A stretch of DNA of 64,000 nucleotides from Casuarius casuarius (Eukaryota > Chordata > Aves > Casuariiformes > Casuariidae). Where the stretch lies: assembly GCA_003342895.1 (NCBI GenBank), contig PTFA01000313.1, positions 930,001 through 994,000 on the forward strand, given 5' to 3'. Made by a program: the position numbers and the translations under genes. The notes below the pieces were generated by a model. That model ran no database searches. It was given only the letters and a program-made list of their open reading frames with translations, and had not been told where the DNA came from. Positions 52,339-64,000 of this stretch are shown piece after piece. Each line of letters starts with the position of its first letter. The first letter of the stretch is position 1.

Positions 52339-55066
52339 GTATCTATCTCCTCTACCGCCAGAGAAGCCCTTTCTACCACACAGCCCATTAGCTGCCATCA
52401 TTCCTCACCTCCTGAGTCCTTTCTTGGTGGCTGCAACAGCAGCAGGGCCAGCTATGCATGAGGCTGCGCAAATGAGATCAGCTGCTTGGACATTACATCT
52501 CTTCAACAGCTGCTGTACACTGCCACTGGGAGAAGACAGAAGCAAAGTGGGTAAGTGGGCCGTAGCTGGCCTTCAGTGAGGCAGTTTTCCTGCCTGACTT
52601 CTCTGTTCCAAAAGCCAGCCCGGCCTTCATGATCACACGTTGCTGCAAGAACAGCTAAGACTATGCACTCGCATAAATTGAGCAAAAGAGTAGCAACATT
52701 ATTATGAAACTACTTTTAAAAATATGTTTTTAAGCCATCTGCATATATTGTTTGGGAACCCATCGCTTTATGAAGCATGTATGTATTTACTGAGTATTAA
52801 GCTGATGTCATGCTTTTGGGGGTTTAATTGCTGATTTTTTTGTCATGCGGGAATGTACAAGACTGAGTGAGCCTAGCGATGCATGTTTTCATCAGCCACT
52901 CAGCTCAGCTAAAGAAACATAATTACTGTGCATATTGGCATAGGCATAGCTAGGCACCGTGGTTAATGGCAGTAGTTAAGTGGATGCTGACCAAGCTTCA
53001 ATGGGCTGCTAGAGATGCTTAGTTTTGCCTAGGTTGTATGGGATATATCTAGTGGATGTTAGCATTACCTGTGCTAGCTAAAATAGTTTTTGCATAAGTA
53101 TGACTGCTTGCCCTACGTTCATTGAGTAAAGCTTAAGATGCAGAAATTTGTTTATAATCCCAGAAGTGCAAAAGTCAAATATGCAATAAAGTAGAAGAAG
53201 AAAAATGAAACCTAGGAAAAGTAAGATACATGGAAGTAATTTTGCAAGTTAGTTACAAGGAGAAGTAACTGTCATTACAGACCAACAGTAACATTTTTTT
53301 TTAGCTTTTTTCCACCTATTCATTTGACATTTACCCTGGTTTCCCTTTCACTTACTGCACTGCCAGTGTTTGGGCTTCAGTGTTCCAAGAGTGCCTTTCA
53401 CTTTCTTATCTCAAGGGAGCCAATTTTGAGTTTTCTTTTCATGGCTTTTGTGATCCATTCTTAATGGAAAATAATCTTTAAAAAATCTTTCATACATAAC
53501 ATTATTTAACAAGCTGATGTGATGAATACATGAGTGGGATAAAAATGTTTACAAAAATCCGCGTATTATAAAATCAGCACTCTTGAATTTCTGTTCAAAC
53601 CAAAGCAATTTTGCATTGAGAGCATGCTTAGAGAGGCAGTTAGAATAAACAAACACTGCAGAAAACACAAAAATTATACTCAGAGAAAAGTGGACACTGA
53701 AGAGATTCAGATTTTGAAAACAGAATACCAGGGAGTGAAAATATCCACATTTACCAGAAACAAGCCAATTGGGATATGGTAATGTTGAAGAGAAAGTACT
53801 AAAGTAAAAGAAGGGGTTTGGCAGTGATTTTTGCAAATGCTTACAGGCATGCTTGGCTTTAAGAATGTGATTTTTTTTTTCTTTAATTTTACAGGGGGTT
53901 AGATCAAGTCTTTAACTTTTCCCAGTCTTTAATATCTGAAAAGAAATTATAAAGTCGATGTATTTTCCTGAAGCTACTGACAAATCCTGTCTCCGGGTAG
54001 GCCTGCAGTCAATAACATTGTCTTATTTCACTTGGAAATGGATCTGGGAAGTGACCTGTTTCTGAATAGGCACATGTGCCAGCTAGGATAGACACCAATC
54101 TTATAGTATGTTTTTCACATGCAACTCCTACTTATATACCTACGTATACCATATTTCATTTGTAAAAATACATTATGTAAACACTTATACTCTTCTCTAG
54201 ATAGGAATACTTTACTGGCAACATTCTACTATTTGGCCTTTGCTGATTCTCCAGAGAATTTTTTAATATTCACAGCTGTCAGTGTTTTAGGCTATCTGGT
54301 ATTTTACAGCATCTGATCATCATCACACATGCTTTAAAACAACTGTTAAAGCTTTGATTTATGCTCTTCGGATAAACAGCAACTGTATTTTTAATTGATA
54401 TGAGCCCTCTTAAGCCTAAGGTATCCTAATACATTTTTAAAGCAAATAATCTTCTGAATTACAGAGAAGAGCATCTATAGTACATGGCACGCAATCAAGC
54501 AACTAGATTGCTAGGTGAATTTAAATATTAACCCCCTTCAAAGAAATATCTTTGATTTCACCCATTTGACACAATGAAACGCTCCTTTCTTCCGAAGATG
54601 GCTATCTTACTAGAGCAAACTAAATGAACATGGGAATTGCTTCCTTTTTTAATACTACACATAACTCATATTTGAGACAGACTGCTGAACAATATAATTG
54701 AATTGGAGAGCTCTGAAGGATTCATAAAAGAAATGCATGAGAACTTTCACTGTTGCATTAGATACATAACATTTGCATAAATGTGCACACTCAAGATCAC
54801 GCACTGCTTGAAATTAAGAGTACCTGTCTCCTAAACTGGTTACTTCACAATTAATAGTTCAGGAGGTAAAAATATGTCTGGTGTTCAAAAGCTGACTTTT
54901 CAAATGTCCTCAGCTGTTTGGCTTACTGGTGTAATCTAGTAAAACCCTCCATATTATTTAGCCAAATAATAAGTTTACAGGAATAAGGGCTAAGAGGTAA
55001 GGGGAGTTTGAAATCAGAAAGCTCTGAAATAAAAGAATCCCTCATCTTGGATCTGGATATAAATGT
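52339..55066. other. Non-coding stretch
   Basis: The first ~150 bases remain GC-richer (CAGCAGCAGG near 52440), then the sequence returns to AT-rich DNA with no gene or repeat that I can support. Confidence 0.5.
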
Positions 55067-55119
55067 TGGTGAAATTCTGATTCACTGAAGTAAAAGCCAA
55101 AACTGTTTTACTTCAGTAG
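55067..55119. repeat. Dispersed motif copy with 12-bp perfect inverted repeat
   Basis: ACTGAAGTAAAA (55084-55095) and TTTTACTTCAGT (55106-55117) are exact reverse complements around a 10-nt loop. The lead-in GGTGAAATTCTGATTC (55069-55084) matches the copy at 51168-51220. Probably an old dispersed element whose unit is itself palindromic. Confidence 0.6.
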
Positions 55120-55739
55120 GACCAGGACCTTTTCGTGAACTTTGTGACTGGATCATAATTTTACAAAAAATTCCAGTTCTTGCATGTTCATTATAGAATC
55201 TGTATTACAAACAATTATTTTAAAAAATTTCTGACCCCTTAGTTAAAATTAAAGGTGGGCTGAATTTAGGTTAGGATTGCAGGCACATTTCCACATCAAA
55301 AATACTGACATATCAGACATGTTGTATGTGAAGCTTTGGGTTTATGAAGCAGTACTCTAAGAATTGTTTGTCTACTTTATTAATATAAAACAGGGAGAAG
55401 TTAGTTTGCCCATCAAAACTGGGACACAGCTAACCTATTATTCTCTCCAAGAAATCCATGGTGTATCACTTTTTAAAACAGCTGGTTTAAAGCAAAATAA
55501 CAGATCCTGAACAACAAAATCTTTAAGGGAAGTTCACAAACATGTACAGCTTCATGTAATACCATTTCTTCTGTTATATTCCATATAAGAGCATTCTATA
55601 CGTTTAGAACCAAATGGCCTTAGAACCAAAAACTAAACACTCTGCTCAGGATTCTGTCTGCCACAATTAAAGCATTACAAGTTGAACTTCTGCATTTACT
55701 TCTGCATTTTCAGTTCAAAGGTTATTATCTCTTTGGTAA
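55120..55739. other. AT-rich non-coding stretch
   Basis: Nothing recognised. Confidence 0.5.
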
Positions 55740-55800
55740 TTGAGTTGCAGTGGTTCTGCATAATTTGCATTAATTATAGTAATTAATGGTAATATTACTC
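55740..55800. promoter_or_regulatory. Cluster of octamer and homeodomain-type sites
   Basis: An exact POU octamer ATTTGCAT (55763-55770) runs directly into TTAATTA (55770-55776), and a second TAATTAAT follows (55780-55787). Octamers are frequent in this AT-rich window, so significance rests on the tight cluster. A candidate enhancer core only. Confidence 0.25.
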
Positions 55801-57229
55801 CAGTAAGCATATCTTCTCTGTCATGTACCCAAGAGCTGAGCTAGCAACAATTCATTGGGAATATTGGAGAGGATAGATAATATAATATGAATAGCTTATA
55901 AACACCATTCTTAAGCTTGTCAGTGATAAATTTTAATGGGGACAAATAATTAGAGCTGTTATTGCAGCAAAAGTGCTTTACAATTCTGTTTGCTTCTGCC
56001 TTCCTCATTGAAAAATAATTTAATTTTCTCGCAAGTCAGAATGCTTTGGCTGCCCAAAGCAGGCAGTTTTGGGCTAAGCTAAGATGGACAGAGCTAGAAT
56101 TAGAGAGATGCGATATTTCCACATTTTTTCTCCACAATGAATTCACAGAGGCTTAAAAAAGTAGTAGACAACATAAATATAGAAGTGGCTTTCCCACCCT
56201 ATTGTTGCATTAGTATATTGCAATGAGGGTGGCATGTTTGCATTGACATGTCTTCACTACAGTTTATTTGCATGGATTAAGCCTATCATAACTATTGCCA
56301 AAGTAATAAACCGTCTGGCAGCGCAGTCGCATCAAAATGCTTTTGTGTGCAGTCAGATGGAAGCTGTTTCTTAAAACCCAGCAGTCTTTTTGAACATATC
56401 CACACAGCAAAGTTGCCACTTCCAGTACAGTCAGTTTCACACCTAAATACGTATTTACTTTGCTTTCTGCTACCAAAAGCATCTTTTAATCCCTTCCATT
56501 TGCAATCTCATAACATGAAAAGAGAGAGGCTAATTGGAATATCTGGGTGTTGGTAGTCTGTAATGGGATCCTGAGAGGGCAAAGGAATGCTTGGACTAAA
56601 ATTGAGCACATCAAGATGCATGAGGGAAAACAGAATGTAAATTAAGTGGCTGAGTAGATTGGGAAAGAGTACAGGATCCCTGCAGCTGATCATAGCGAGT
56701 AATAGCAATTAAAGTAAAGGAGAAAGGTAGGGAGATAAAATCAGAAGCTCATAGATAAAGAGTCAAGATTTTAAGCAGGTGAGAGAAAATGAATTGACTG
56801 AAGTCAACCATGCAAGTCCAGAGCCTTGCTTGCTTTTTTTGAGCCAGATCATGTTTTTGACCTCACTTTCAGGGAGCAGAATATAGCACCTATGGATCCA
56901 GAAAGGGTATGAAATGCATTAATTCAAAGAACTTGTTTATTAAGTCTCCTCCACAGCTTCTCTAAAATTTGCCCAGCTGTTGCATAGTAGACTGTGCCAG
57001 GGGAATTTAGGTCTCACTCTTGAATATTTTTTTGTTATTTGTATAAATTCATAATAGTATCTTCTTAGCTATGTTTTGTTTTCTTGATATTCCTATGGGC
57101 TTCTGCTGCTGCTTTAATTATTTAAAACGAGCATACTATCTCAGTCATATTTTATGAGATCATTTTTTTCCTTTCAGGAAAAAAACAATTGTATGAAAAA
57201 AAAAATTTAACTGGCTCTGGTAGCTAGAG
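55801..57229. other. Non-coding stretch
   Basis: AT-rich with a small hairpin GCTTTGG-ctgc-CCAAAGC at 56043-56060. No gene supported. Confidence 0.5.
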
Positions 57230-57940
57230 CCAAGCACAATGGGAAGCAGGTGCTATACAAGCCTCTCCATACAGCTCTGCCAACAGAGCTGACTTCAGTC
57301 CAGCCAAGCTCTTGTCATCCCATTACTAGTTCCCTCCTGGGCAATCTGACAATTGGGCCAGCTTTTTTGTACATTGATAAAGAGCAAATTCAACAAGATT
57401 ACAACTTCTTAACTCATTTCACTTCTGAAACACCTTCACATGGACTTTTAAAGGGTACTGACAGGGCCCTGAGGCCAGCAGGAGGCCTTAAGTGCCCTAA
57501 GCAGCCTCAGCTGAGTTTTCTCTACATGTCTTGCCGCCGGCCCAGAGACTCCATTTAAGCTCAAGTCTGGGGGCTTAGCCCTTCCCTAGTCTGTGTCGTA
57601 GGTGTGCCTGACTCTGGCTTTGTCTCTTGGATGGACTTCAGACCTGTACTGTAGCCTTGTCTTCTGCTCCTTTTTCTGCTGCCCTGGCAGTAGGATGGCC
57701 TAGCACTGCTCTGCTCCTCACTGTGCCTGGAGTCTTTGATGGGCCATGAGCAGCCCCTGTGCTGCCTGCCCTGCCTAGGCCCCGTGGGATGGTGCCTGCT
57801 GGGGAAGGCACAGCCTGCACTGGGGTCATCCTTGTGTCCTGGCTCAGCCCCTTCACAAAGATGTCCAGCTTCTGCTGCTCCTTGACAGGTATGTCTTTAT
57901 ATGGCCACAAAACTTTTCCCATAATGTACAGAAAGCTCAG
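57230..57940. other. GC-rich block, probably an old dispersed repeat
   Basis: The base composition rises sharply from about 57230 to 57900 and falls back afterwards. Open frames of 102 codons (57250-57558, plus) and 94 codons (57638-57922, minus) abut but point in opposite directions. The second half is built of CTG/CCTG-rich words. Neither translation is recognised. Abrupt composition edges and the absence of splice sites suggest an old interspersed repeat or processed sequence, but I found no terminal repeats or target-site duplication. Confidence 0.3.
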
Positions 57941-59581
57941 AAATAGCAGAGACCTTAAATGTTCACTGTTGTGATACAGAGAAGTGGTAGAACCCTTATA
58001 CAGATAGATAGCGGTGGCATTTAGTTTAGTATGTAATTCCTTAAGCAGCTTTGAATATGTAAAGCTAAGTGACTGTCCCAGCTTTGCAAAAGAGCTCTGT
58101 GGCTCTTGTCACAAACTTGACTGGTCCTCTCGGTCCTCATCAACTCAATTTATTAAGTGGATTCTTACTAGAAAACTGGCAATTGAAAGTTGTTAGTGTT
58201 GGTTACACAGATAGCTCCGTGGAGTCTCGTAACATCTGTCTAGTTCAAGTTGTATGGATACACATTTATTGAGAACTTACTCAAAAAAAATCTGTACTCA
58301 AGAAACAGGCATTGTAATGTAATAAGGAAGAAGATTGCTATCTTACTTTATTATTATATGTTTCAGTGCCTTTAATGTAAAACAATCTCACCTAGTCTTT
58401 TCTCTTTGAACCCTCATGAAATCTTAGAAAAGCAACTGTTAGGAGAAAAATATCTTAAATCTTTACTGCTATGGTAAGTCTGCATCTGTCTATTGGCTGA
58501 AAGAGGACACGGGCTCTAATTGTCATATATCTGTTGTCTCTCTCTTCTCTTTCTCCAGCATTGCTCCTTTCCTCTGGGTTAAATTCTCAGTAGTTCAGCA
58601 GTCTGGCCAATTTAAATCCAAGAGATAATATTATTACTTCAGACTATTCATTTCCTGAAGCAGAGTTCCTGAAAACTCAGTATATTTTGTATTCAGCTAT
58701 TAATTATATCCTCAAGAAATTAAGTCTTGGAATCCAAATATGCAGTTTGTACTCAGTCTTATGGAAGTTAATGCGCTTGAGCAGGGAATCAAAAGTTAGG
58801 GTAATACTTCACAGCTAGTATTTTTGTTGTTGCTACACATCTCTACTCAGTCTTAGCTTCTAATAGAAATATCCTTAGTCCCTGAAACAGAGAGAAATGG
58901 ATGAAGTAAAACTCATCTCCATATATATGTGGACTTTCTATAATCCTTCTTTCAACATCACTGTAAAAATTAGTACTTCATAAACTGAATTCACTCAATG
59001 AAGTTGTATGTTGTTTAAGAAAACATAACTGAAAATCTCAAATTATAGCATTTTCACACCTACTATCCCAGACCAAAGTTTGTTAATTAGCACAGAAACA
59101 GTGTTTCCAAATTCAAGTGTTCAGAAGTGCACTATACAGAGTCTCTAGCAGATGTTCATGGCAGGAGGTGCCTTAATGATATTTTTAAACTAGCTTCTTT
59201 TAAACCATTATATTTTGTAGTCTCTTACCATTATTAATTTCATTTCTGACAGTATAATTTACTGTAGTTCGTATGAACCAGTGCCAAAGTAGATGTGAAT
59301 GCACCCAATCCTTTTTCTGTTCATATTTTCTTGAAGATTTCCTTTTTAATCAAAACCATTCTTCATAAACCTTATCTGTCTTCCATTTTTCTCCCTAGAA
59401 GCCTCACCTGAGGTATACTGAATTCAAAAGGAGTTGTTTCACTGAATTTCAAGGGCTTTGACTTAGCTTTCAAATGCTAATTTTAATTTGAAAAAAAACA
59501 AACAAACACCAATACTTTTTTTTTTAAAGCAGCATTGCAGTTGCCTTGAATGTGTATTCACTGAGCCCACACAGTGTCTTG

Positions 59582-59596
59582 TTGACTTCAGTGGGA
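59582..59596. repeat. Half copy of recurring TGACTTCAGTG motif
   Basis: TTGACTTCAGTGGGA is, in reverse complement, the same CACTGAAGTCA core found at 27010-27025 and in the two longer copies near 51.2 and 55.1 kb. Confidence 0.4.
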
Positions 59597-62500
59597 TGTT
59601 GGATAATCAAAGAGAATTACTTCTGTCAGGTCAAAAATAACCCTTGACGCATCTCTGCTGTTCTGCATTTAACTGCAGAAAATTAAATACACTAATTCCA
59701 GAATTTTACTAGCATTTTACTGTAGCATAAACAAGAGTGAAACTGTTTTTCAGTAGGCGTTTTTTGAAAATAAACTCAGAGCTGCTTACAAACACTGTGA
59801 ACAAACTGAAGATGCTTGCAACTGCCTGAAAACCATTGCACTGTAGTACAGTCCCTGATGCAATATAGTGGATCTGCAGTTGTGCTTTGTGTCCCAGATG
59901 GCTGAATTGGAGTGGCTGTCATGATAGAATCATGTCTAAGTAGAGAAAGCCCTGCATGTAAAAGTATGAATGAATAGATAAGGTTCACTTGCAAGTATTT
60001 TTATCCCAACTTCATCAGAAAAATCCAATTCATATTCAGTTCGGAATGCTTTTGTTCAGTCCCAACAACTAGGACAGAGCTGGGAAATCTTTCTTTGTAA
60101 GATTTTTATCCAGATCATTTTTGGGGTTGAGTTGTGTTACATAGGAATGCAATGGCCCACATGTTTAAGAGGATTCTAGGATACAAAAGGAAAAAATGGG
60201 CAGTGGAAGGACAAAGCAATGAAAAACCATTTTTAACAAAACTTGGCAAGTTCAATGCAAGACATAACTAGTTTGCCTTCCTTTAATGTCCAAAAGAATC
60301 TAATTACTAGTTTAATTAGAAGCCTGCAGCCACTTAATTGCCTACTCACAAAGTTATGGTTAGTGTCATGTGTGCTGCCACTTACTGACACCTGCATCTC
60401 TGGAAGAAAATGAAAAACAAATTTGAGTCATCTAAAGAGACTGCTGAAGTAACAAAGAACCTGCCTTTAAAGATCTGTGTGGAGTTCACTGGCATGCTTG
60501 AAAGAGAAGAATACTGCATGCATTTGCAATATTACTTGATCTCTGTTTCAAGGGCAGAACTGCCTATCATCTGTTATTTACACTGAGATCAAATGTTCAG
60601 TGTGCCTGATAAGTGGTAGGCAGAGACCATTTTTAGTGCTAAGATCACATTTCTTTTTTTCTACCACTGAGTTTTGAAAATAACAGGTAGAGGTTGGAGG
60701 GTGAAGAAAGTAATGGTGACCATTGTGTCAACTATGGCTAACCTGCATTGAAGGCTAAAGCCAGCCTCCTTGTTTAACGGTAACAAAATTATTTTGCTAG
60801 CCTAATTCAGGGGTGGTGATGGTGGAATCTTACAAATGCAGATGACTGCCTACAGATACCCTGCTGTTAGCCCTTCTGCAATGCATAATACATATGCTAT
60901 TAAGATTATCCATGATGAAGTAGGAGTGGAAACACTTAAAAAGAATAATCATTCCCCTATCAAATGAAGTCTTGTTCTGCTTTGTTCTCTTGTTTTGAGC
61001 TGAGTGCTAGATCAGCCTGTTGGATACCAAACCCTAAACTTTAAATTGTAAGACAGTGTTTTGACTGACTGGTAACAGACTGTTATTAGAATTCATTGAT
61101 TTGAAGGTTCTCGGTTTGTTTTGGACTGGGATTTTCAATTGAATTGGAAAATGAATACTTAGTTTCTATGGCCTGATATGAACACTTTCACCTTAATGAC
61201 ATTTATGCATGACAGGAATAGAAAGCAGAAGCATATTTTATTGACTCCCTCCTGTCTATTTGCCCTGTTATTTTTGAGCAGCTTATCTGTGAATTACTGG
61301 CAGAAGTGACCAGAGAAGAATGGACTTGTTTCTAGTCTGCTGTCAAGATTTGGTTTTTGCTATTGTGGGAGGTTACTGAACCTGATTTTTTTTGTTCTTT
61401 GTTTTTTGTTTTTTCCTTTCAAGGTAAATTGATTTCCATTAGTAACACTTTCGGTTCTGCAAACTGTCCTAAAGATAAATCTTTTGTCCCAAAAGATAAG
61501 CTGATTGCGTGTGATATTTAGGAAGGAAATCCTCTTGTTTTCACACAGAATTGTTGAAAGAACAGTGCTGGCCAATGCCTCTTGCTTGGGTGGGGCTGAT
61601 CATCTCTGATCCTGGCTGCTGGTGTTTCCAAGATGGTGCACATGTAGACATGAGTCAAATGCTTGTGCCTGTGTAGATGGACTGCGTGTTTCTTGCTGCT
61701 TTATCTGGTGGTATCTTTAGGCCTGGAGATGCATGTCTTCCTGGTCCTCTGTCTTCCCCTTTCATGTATACAGAAAGAAAAGCAGTAAATATTTCAGGGT
61801 CTGCTTCACAAAATTCAACACAAAGCCTTACATTGTGGGGTGAGAATACAGAATGCCTAGGATACTGATGGTTTTTCTGCACAGCTATTCGACTTCAAAT
61901 TCAAAATTGCAGGGGCTCATAGGGGAAATCAGAAATGCTTTACAGAGACAGTCTTCTGTCTTATAATCCTCTAGGTGTGCAGTCCAGATTTCAAGCTGTT
62001 TTAATGTGCAATAAGAGGTAAGCCTGACCCAGTTACAGAAGAACAAAGAAGAAATCCCAAGGAGGAATTTCATGATGTTTCTGCCTCTCATGCTTACATT
62101 TAGGGCGTGACTTGCCTTAAACAATTGTGATGGGCTAGACTCCAGCATGATACTGTCAACCAAACGTAGGTGGTGGTTGTTTGTTAATGAGGCAGTTGGA
62201 AAGTCTTATGAATAAGCATAATGGTGCAAATTATTGCTTGCAGAGTAGGTCTGTGAAACTTGGCAAATCAGAAAGAGAGAAGACCAAGACAAATAAGCAA
62301 AGAAAATGTACTTTCAGAGGTTCAAAATAAATTTTTTATTCCCCTCTACAAAGTCAATCATTGACATTTCTGTAAAATGCTCCTATTCATCACTTATTTC
62401 TTTTATCTTATATCCTAAGCCCACCTGCCTTTTATATTACTTGTTAGTTATACATGATTAAATACATAAATAGAAGACTGAATTATGAAAGCATAAGTCA

Positions 62501-63381
62501 TGGCTCTGTGCTTAAAGTTAGGACTTCTATTTTCTGTTCAGTTGTCACCCTACTATTTCTCATCAGTTGAATATTTGTGCATTTTTCTGTTTTGTGAGGC
62601 AGGCCAAGAATGTGCGCACACAAAAAATGCTTTTCGTATTATAAAAGGTTGCAAGAGAATATTTTGGGGGGTAACCTATTAATTTCTTTTAGGCCTTTCA
62701 CTGCAAGGAACATCTTTTAAATCTTGACATAGTTGCATGTGTGCCCAGGTCCATTAGCATTCGTGCTCATCTTGGGTAGGAAGCAAACCCACCTGGGGGA
62801 AAAAAAGTTCCTACCAAGCCTTGTCACTATTGACTGCATCTTTTAAAGTAAATTTATGTCAAGTTTTACATGGCAGACAGCAGCAGTGAAATGACTGTGA
62901 AAACTGTTTCACATTAGGAAACACTCTGCAGAATCACTAAGCTGAACAGTACAAGGAACACAAGGGTAAATGCTTCACCATACTTAAATGACAGCTATTG
63001 TGAAAACCTACCAGATTCTGACACTTTTTATCCCATTATTTTTGAAGCTTGCATTTTGTAATTTAGCCTCTTTCCTGACTACCACACAGGGTCATCTTAA
63101 GTGCTCATAGACAAATATTAACTTTGCAATCCATGTTCACCACAATAAAAGCTACAGATACAATACTATGTATTTTTCTTTCTTTCTGAGAATGAAAATT
63201 ATATATGGTATTCAAAAATTCTTCTTCAGAAAAGGTATTATAAATGCTTAATACTAACTTGCAATTCCTTATTGAAAAGAGATTAAAATTAATGTCAATG
63301 GCGGTGTAGTTTAAAATGCCTAGAGTAATATTTTCTTCTCTCATACCAGCTGCAGCTCTGAGAGGAGTTGAAAAGCCTTAG

Positions 63382-63403
63382 GTTTGGGGTTTTCCCCCCA
63401 AAC
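63382..63403. repeat. 8-bp hairpin
   Basis: GTTTGGGG (63382-63389) and CCCCAAAC (63396-63403) are exact reverse complements with the 6-nt loop TTTTCC. Small; function unknown. Confidence 0.55.
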
Positions 63404-64000
63404 TGCCAGCAGTCTTCTCTTTTTGTACAGAAATTTTTTCACAGCAGAAAGGCATTTTACATTTGTCTGGGATTCCCTGATGATGGGCACCCTACTATCT
63501 CTGTGCTGTCAAACCTGGAAAGCCTAGATCTGTGACTGTGAGCACAGAGAGCCAAATCAGAGTTTGATTGCACAGAACTACAGTTTGTCAGGCTTACTGT
63601 GCATGCACTACGTGATTTACACACTTGTATTTCTCTCTGGATTTCCCAAATGGAAACAGCTCAGAGAGCAGTGCAATTTAAAATTTTGTATTAGGTGATG
63701 GTTCCTTGGCCAGGTTTTTAGCAGGGGACTAGATCCACCCTGACCTATGGCCTCTTTATCGTAGTTAATATAATTAAGGAACATGTAGAACCTGGGGTAT
63801 GTAAAAGTTTCTTTGTTAGAATAGTTTATAAGTGGAAAATATGGATTTGTTTTTTTCTGGCTGACATGAGGGTGTTGCCAGAGAGCATAATATAGGTAGG
63901 GTTTCCTTCTAGGAAGACAAGACTGGAAAAGGTCTTCTGAATAATGGATTCTGGTAGCTTGTTATTCATAACACACAATATATATGCTCTTTCATAAACT

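Larger units (their letters stand above)
57941..64000. other. AT-rich non-coding stretch
   Basis: About 6 kb with no supported gene. Contents seen: the motif TTGACTTCAGTGGGA at 59582-59596; A/T homopolymer stretches near 59490-59530 and 61386-61415; a hairpin GTTTGGGG/CCCCAAAC at 63382-63403. Frames of 60-94 codons (for example 61885-62163 minus) are chance-length and unrecognised. Confidence 0.55.

Overview
The window looks like vertebrate nuclear DNA, most probably from a bird. It is AT-rich and CpG-poor, with no bacterial-style gene packing. Almost every reading frame is short and scattered over both strands. The clearest mobile element is a solo LTR whose TATA box and poly(A) signal lie very close together, as in avian alpha-type retroviruses. 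I saw no SINE-rich mammalian pattern. I also saw no clear CR1 3' tail (the tandem ATTCTATG-type octamer), although bird DNA usually carries some CR1. Repeat density is low for a turtle or crocodilian. The clade is an inference.

Layout: 1-1554 is AT-rich non-coding DNA. A real CpG island lies at about 1555-2010 and is the only strong promoter-like signal. A solo LTR on the minus strand follows (2462-2845, 6-bp target-site duplication TAATAC). From about 2.9 kb to 64 kb the window reads as a gene desert or a very large intron. GC/CpG-richer patches sit within it (6.1-6.3, 15.96-16.47, 22.3-22.6, 33.1-33.3, 39.7-40.0, 45.3-45.5, 49.8-50.0, 52.1-52.5 and 57.2-57.9 kb). One of them (45.3-45.5 kb) carries what looks like a retroviral polypurine-tract/U3 junction. 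Others hold open frames with splice-like edges, but none encodes a protein I recognise. A pure 69-base poly(A) run is at 37044-37112. A diverged ~62-bp tandem duplication is at 30791-30914. A short motif with an inverted repeat, probably an old dispersed repeat, recurs near 27.0, 51.2, 55.1 and 59.6 kb.

No protein-coding gene, tRNA, rRNA or known microRNA can be supported with confidence. The ORFs (longest 138 codons) are of the length expected by chance in 64 kb. I therefore annotate the CpG island, LTR, retroviral fragment, simple and inverted repeats, and a few low-confidence exon-like segments, and describe the rest as non-coding. I found no convincing undescribed multi-gene system. The items most worth checking are the orphan CpG island, the exon-like segment at 6104-6289, the long poly(A) run with its flanking hairpin, and the recurring inverted-repeat motif.
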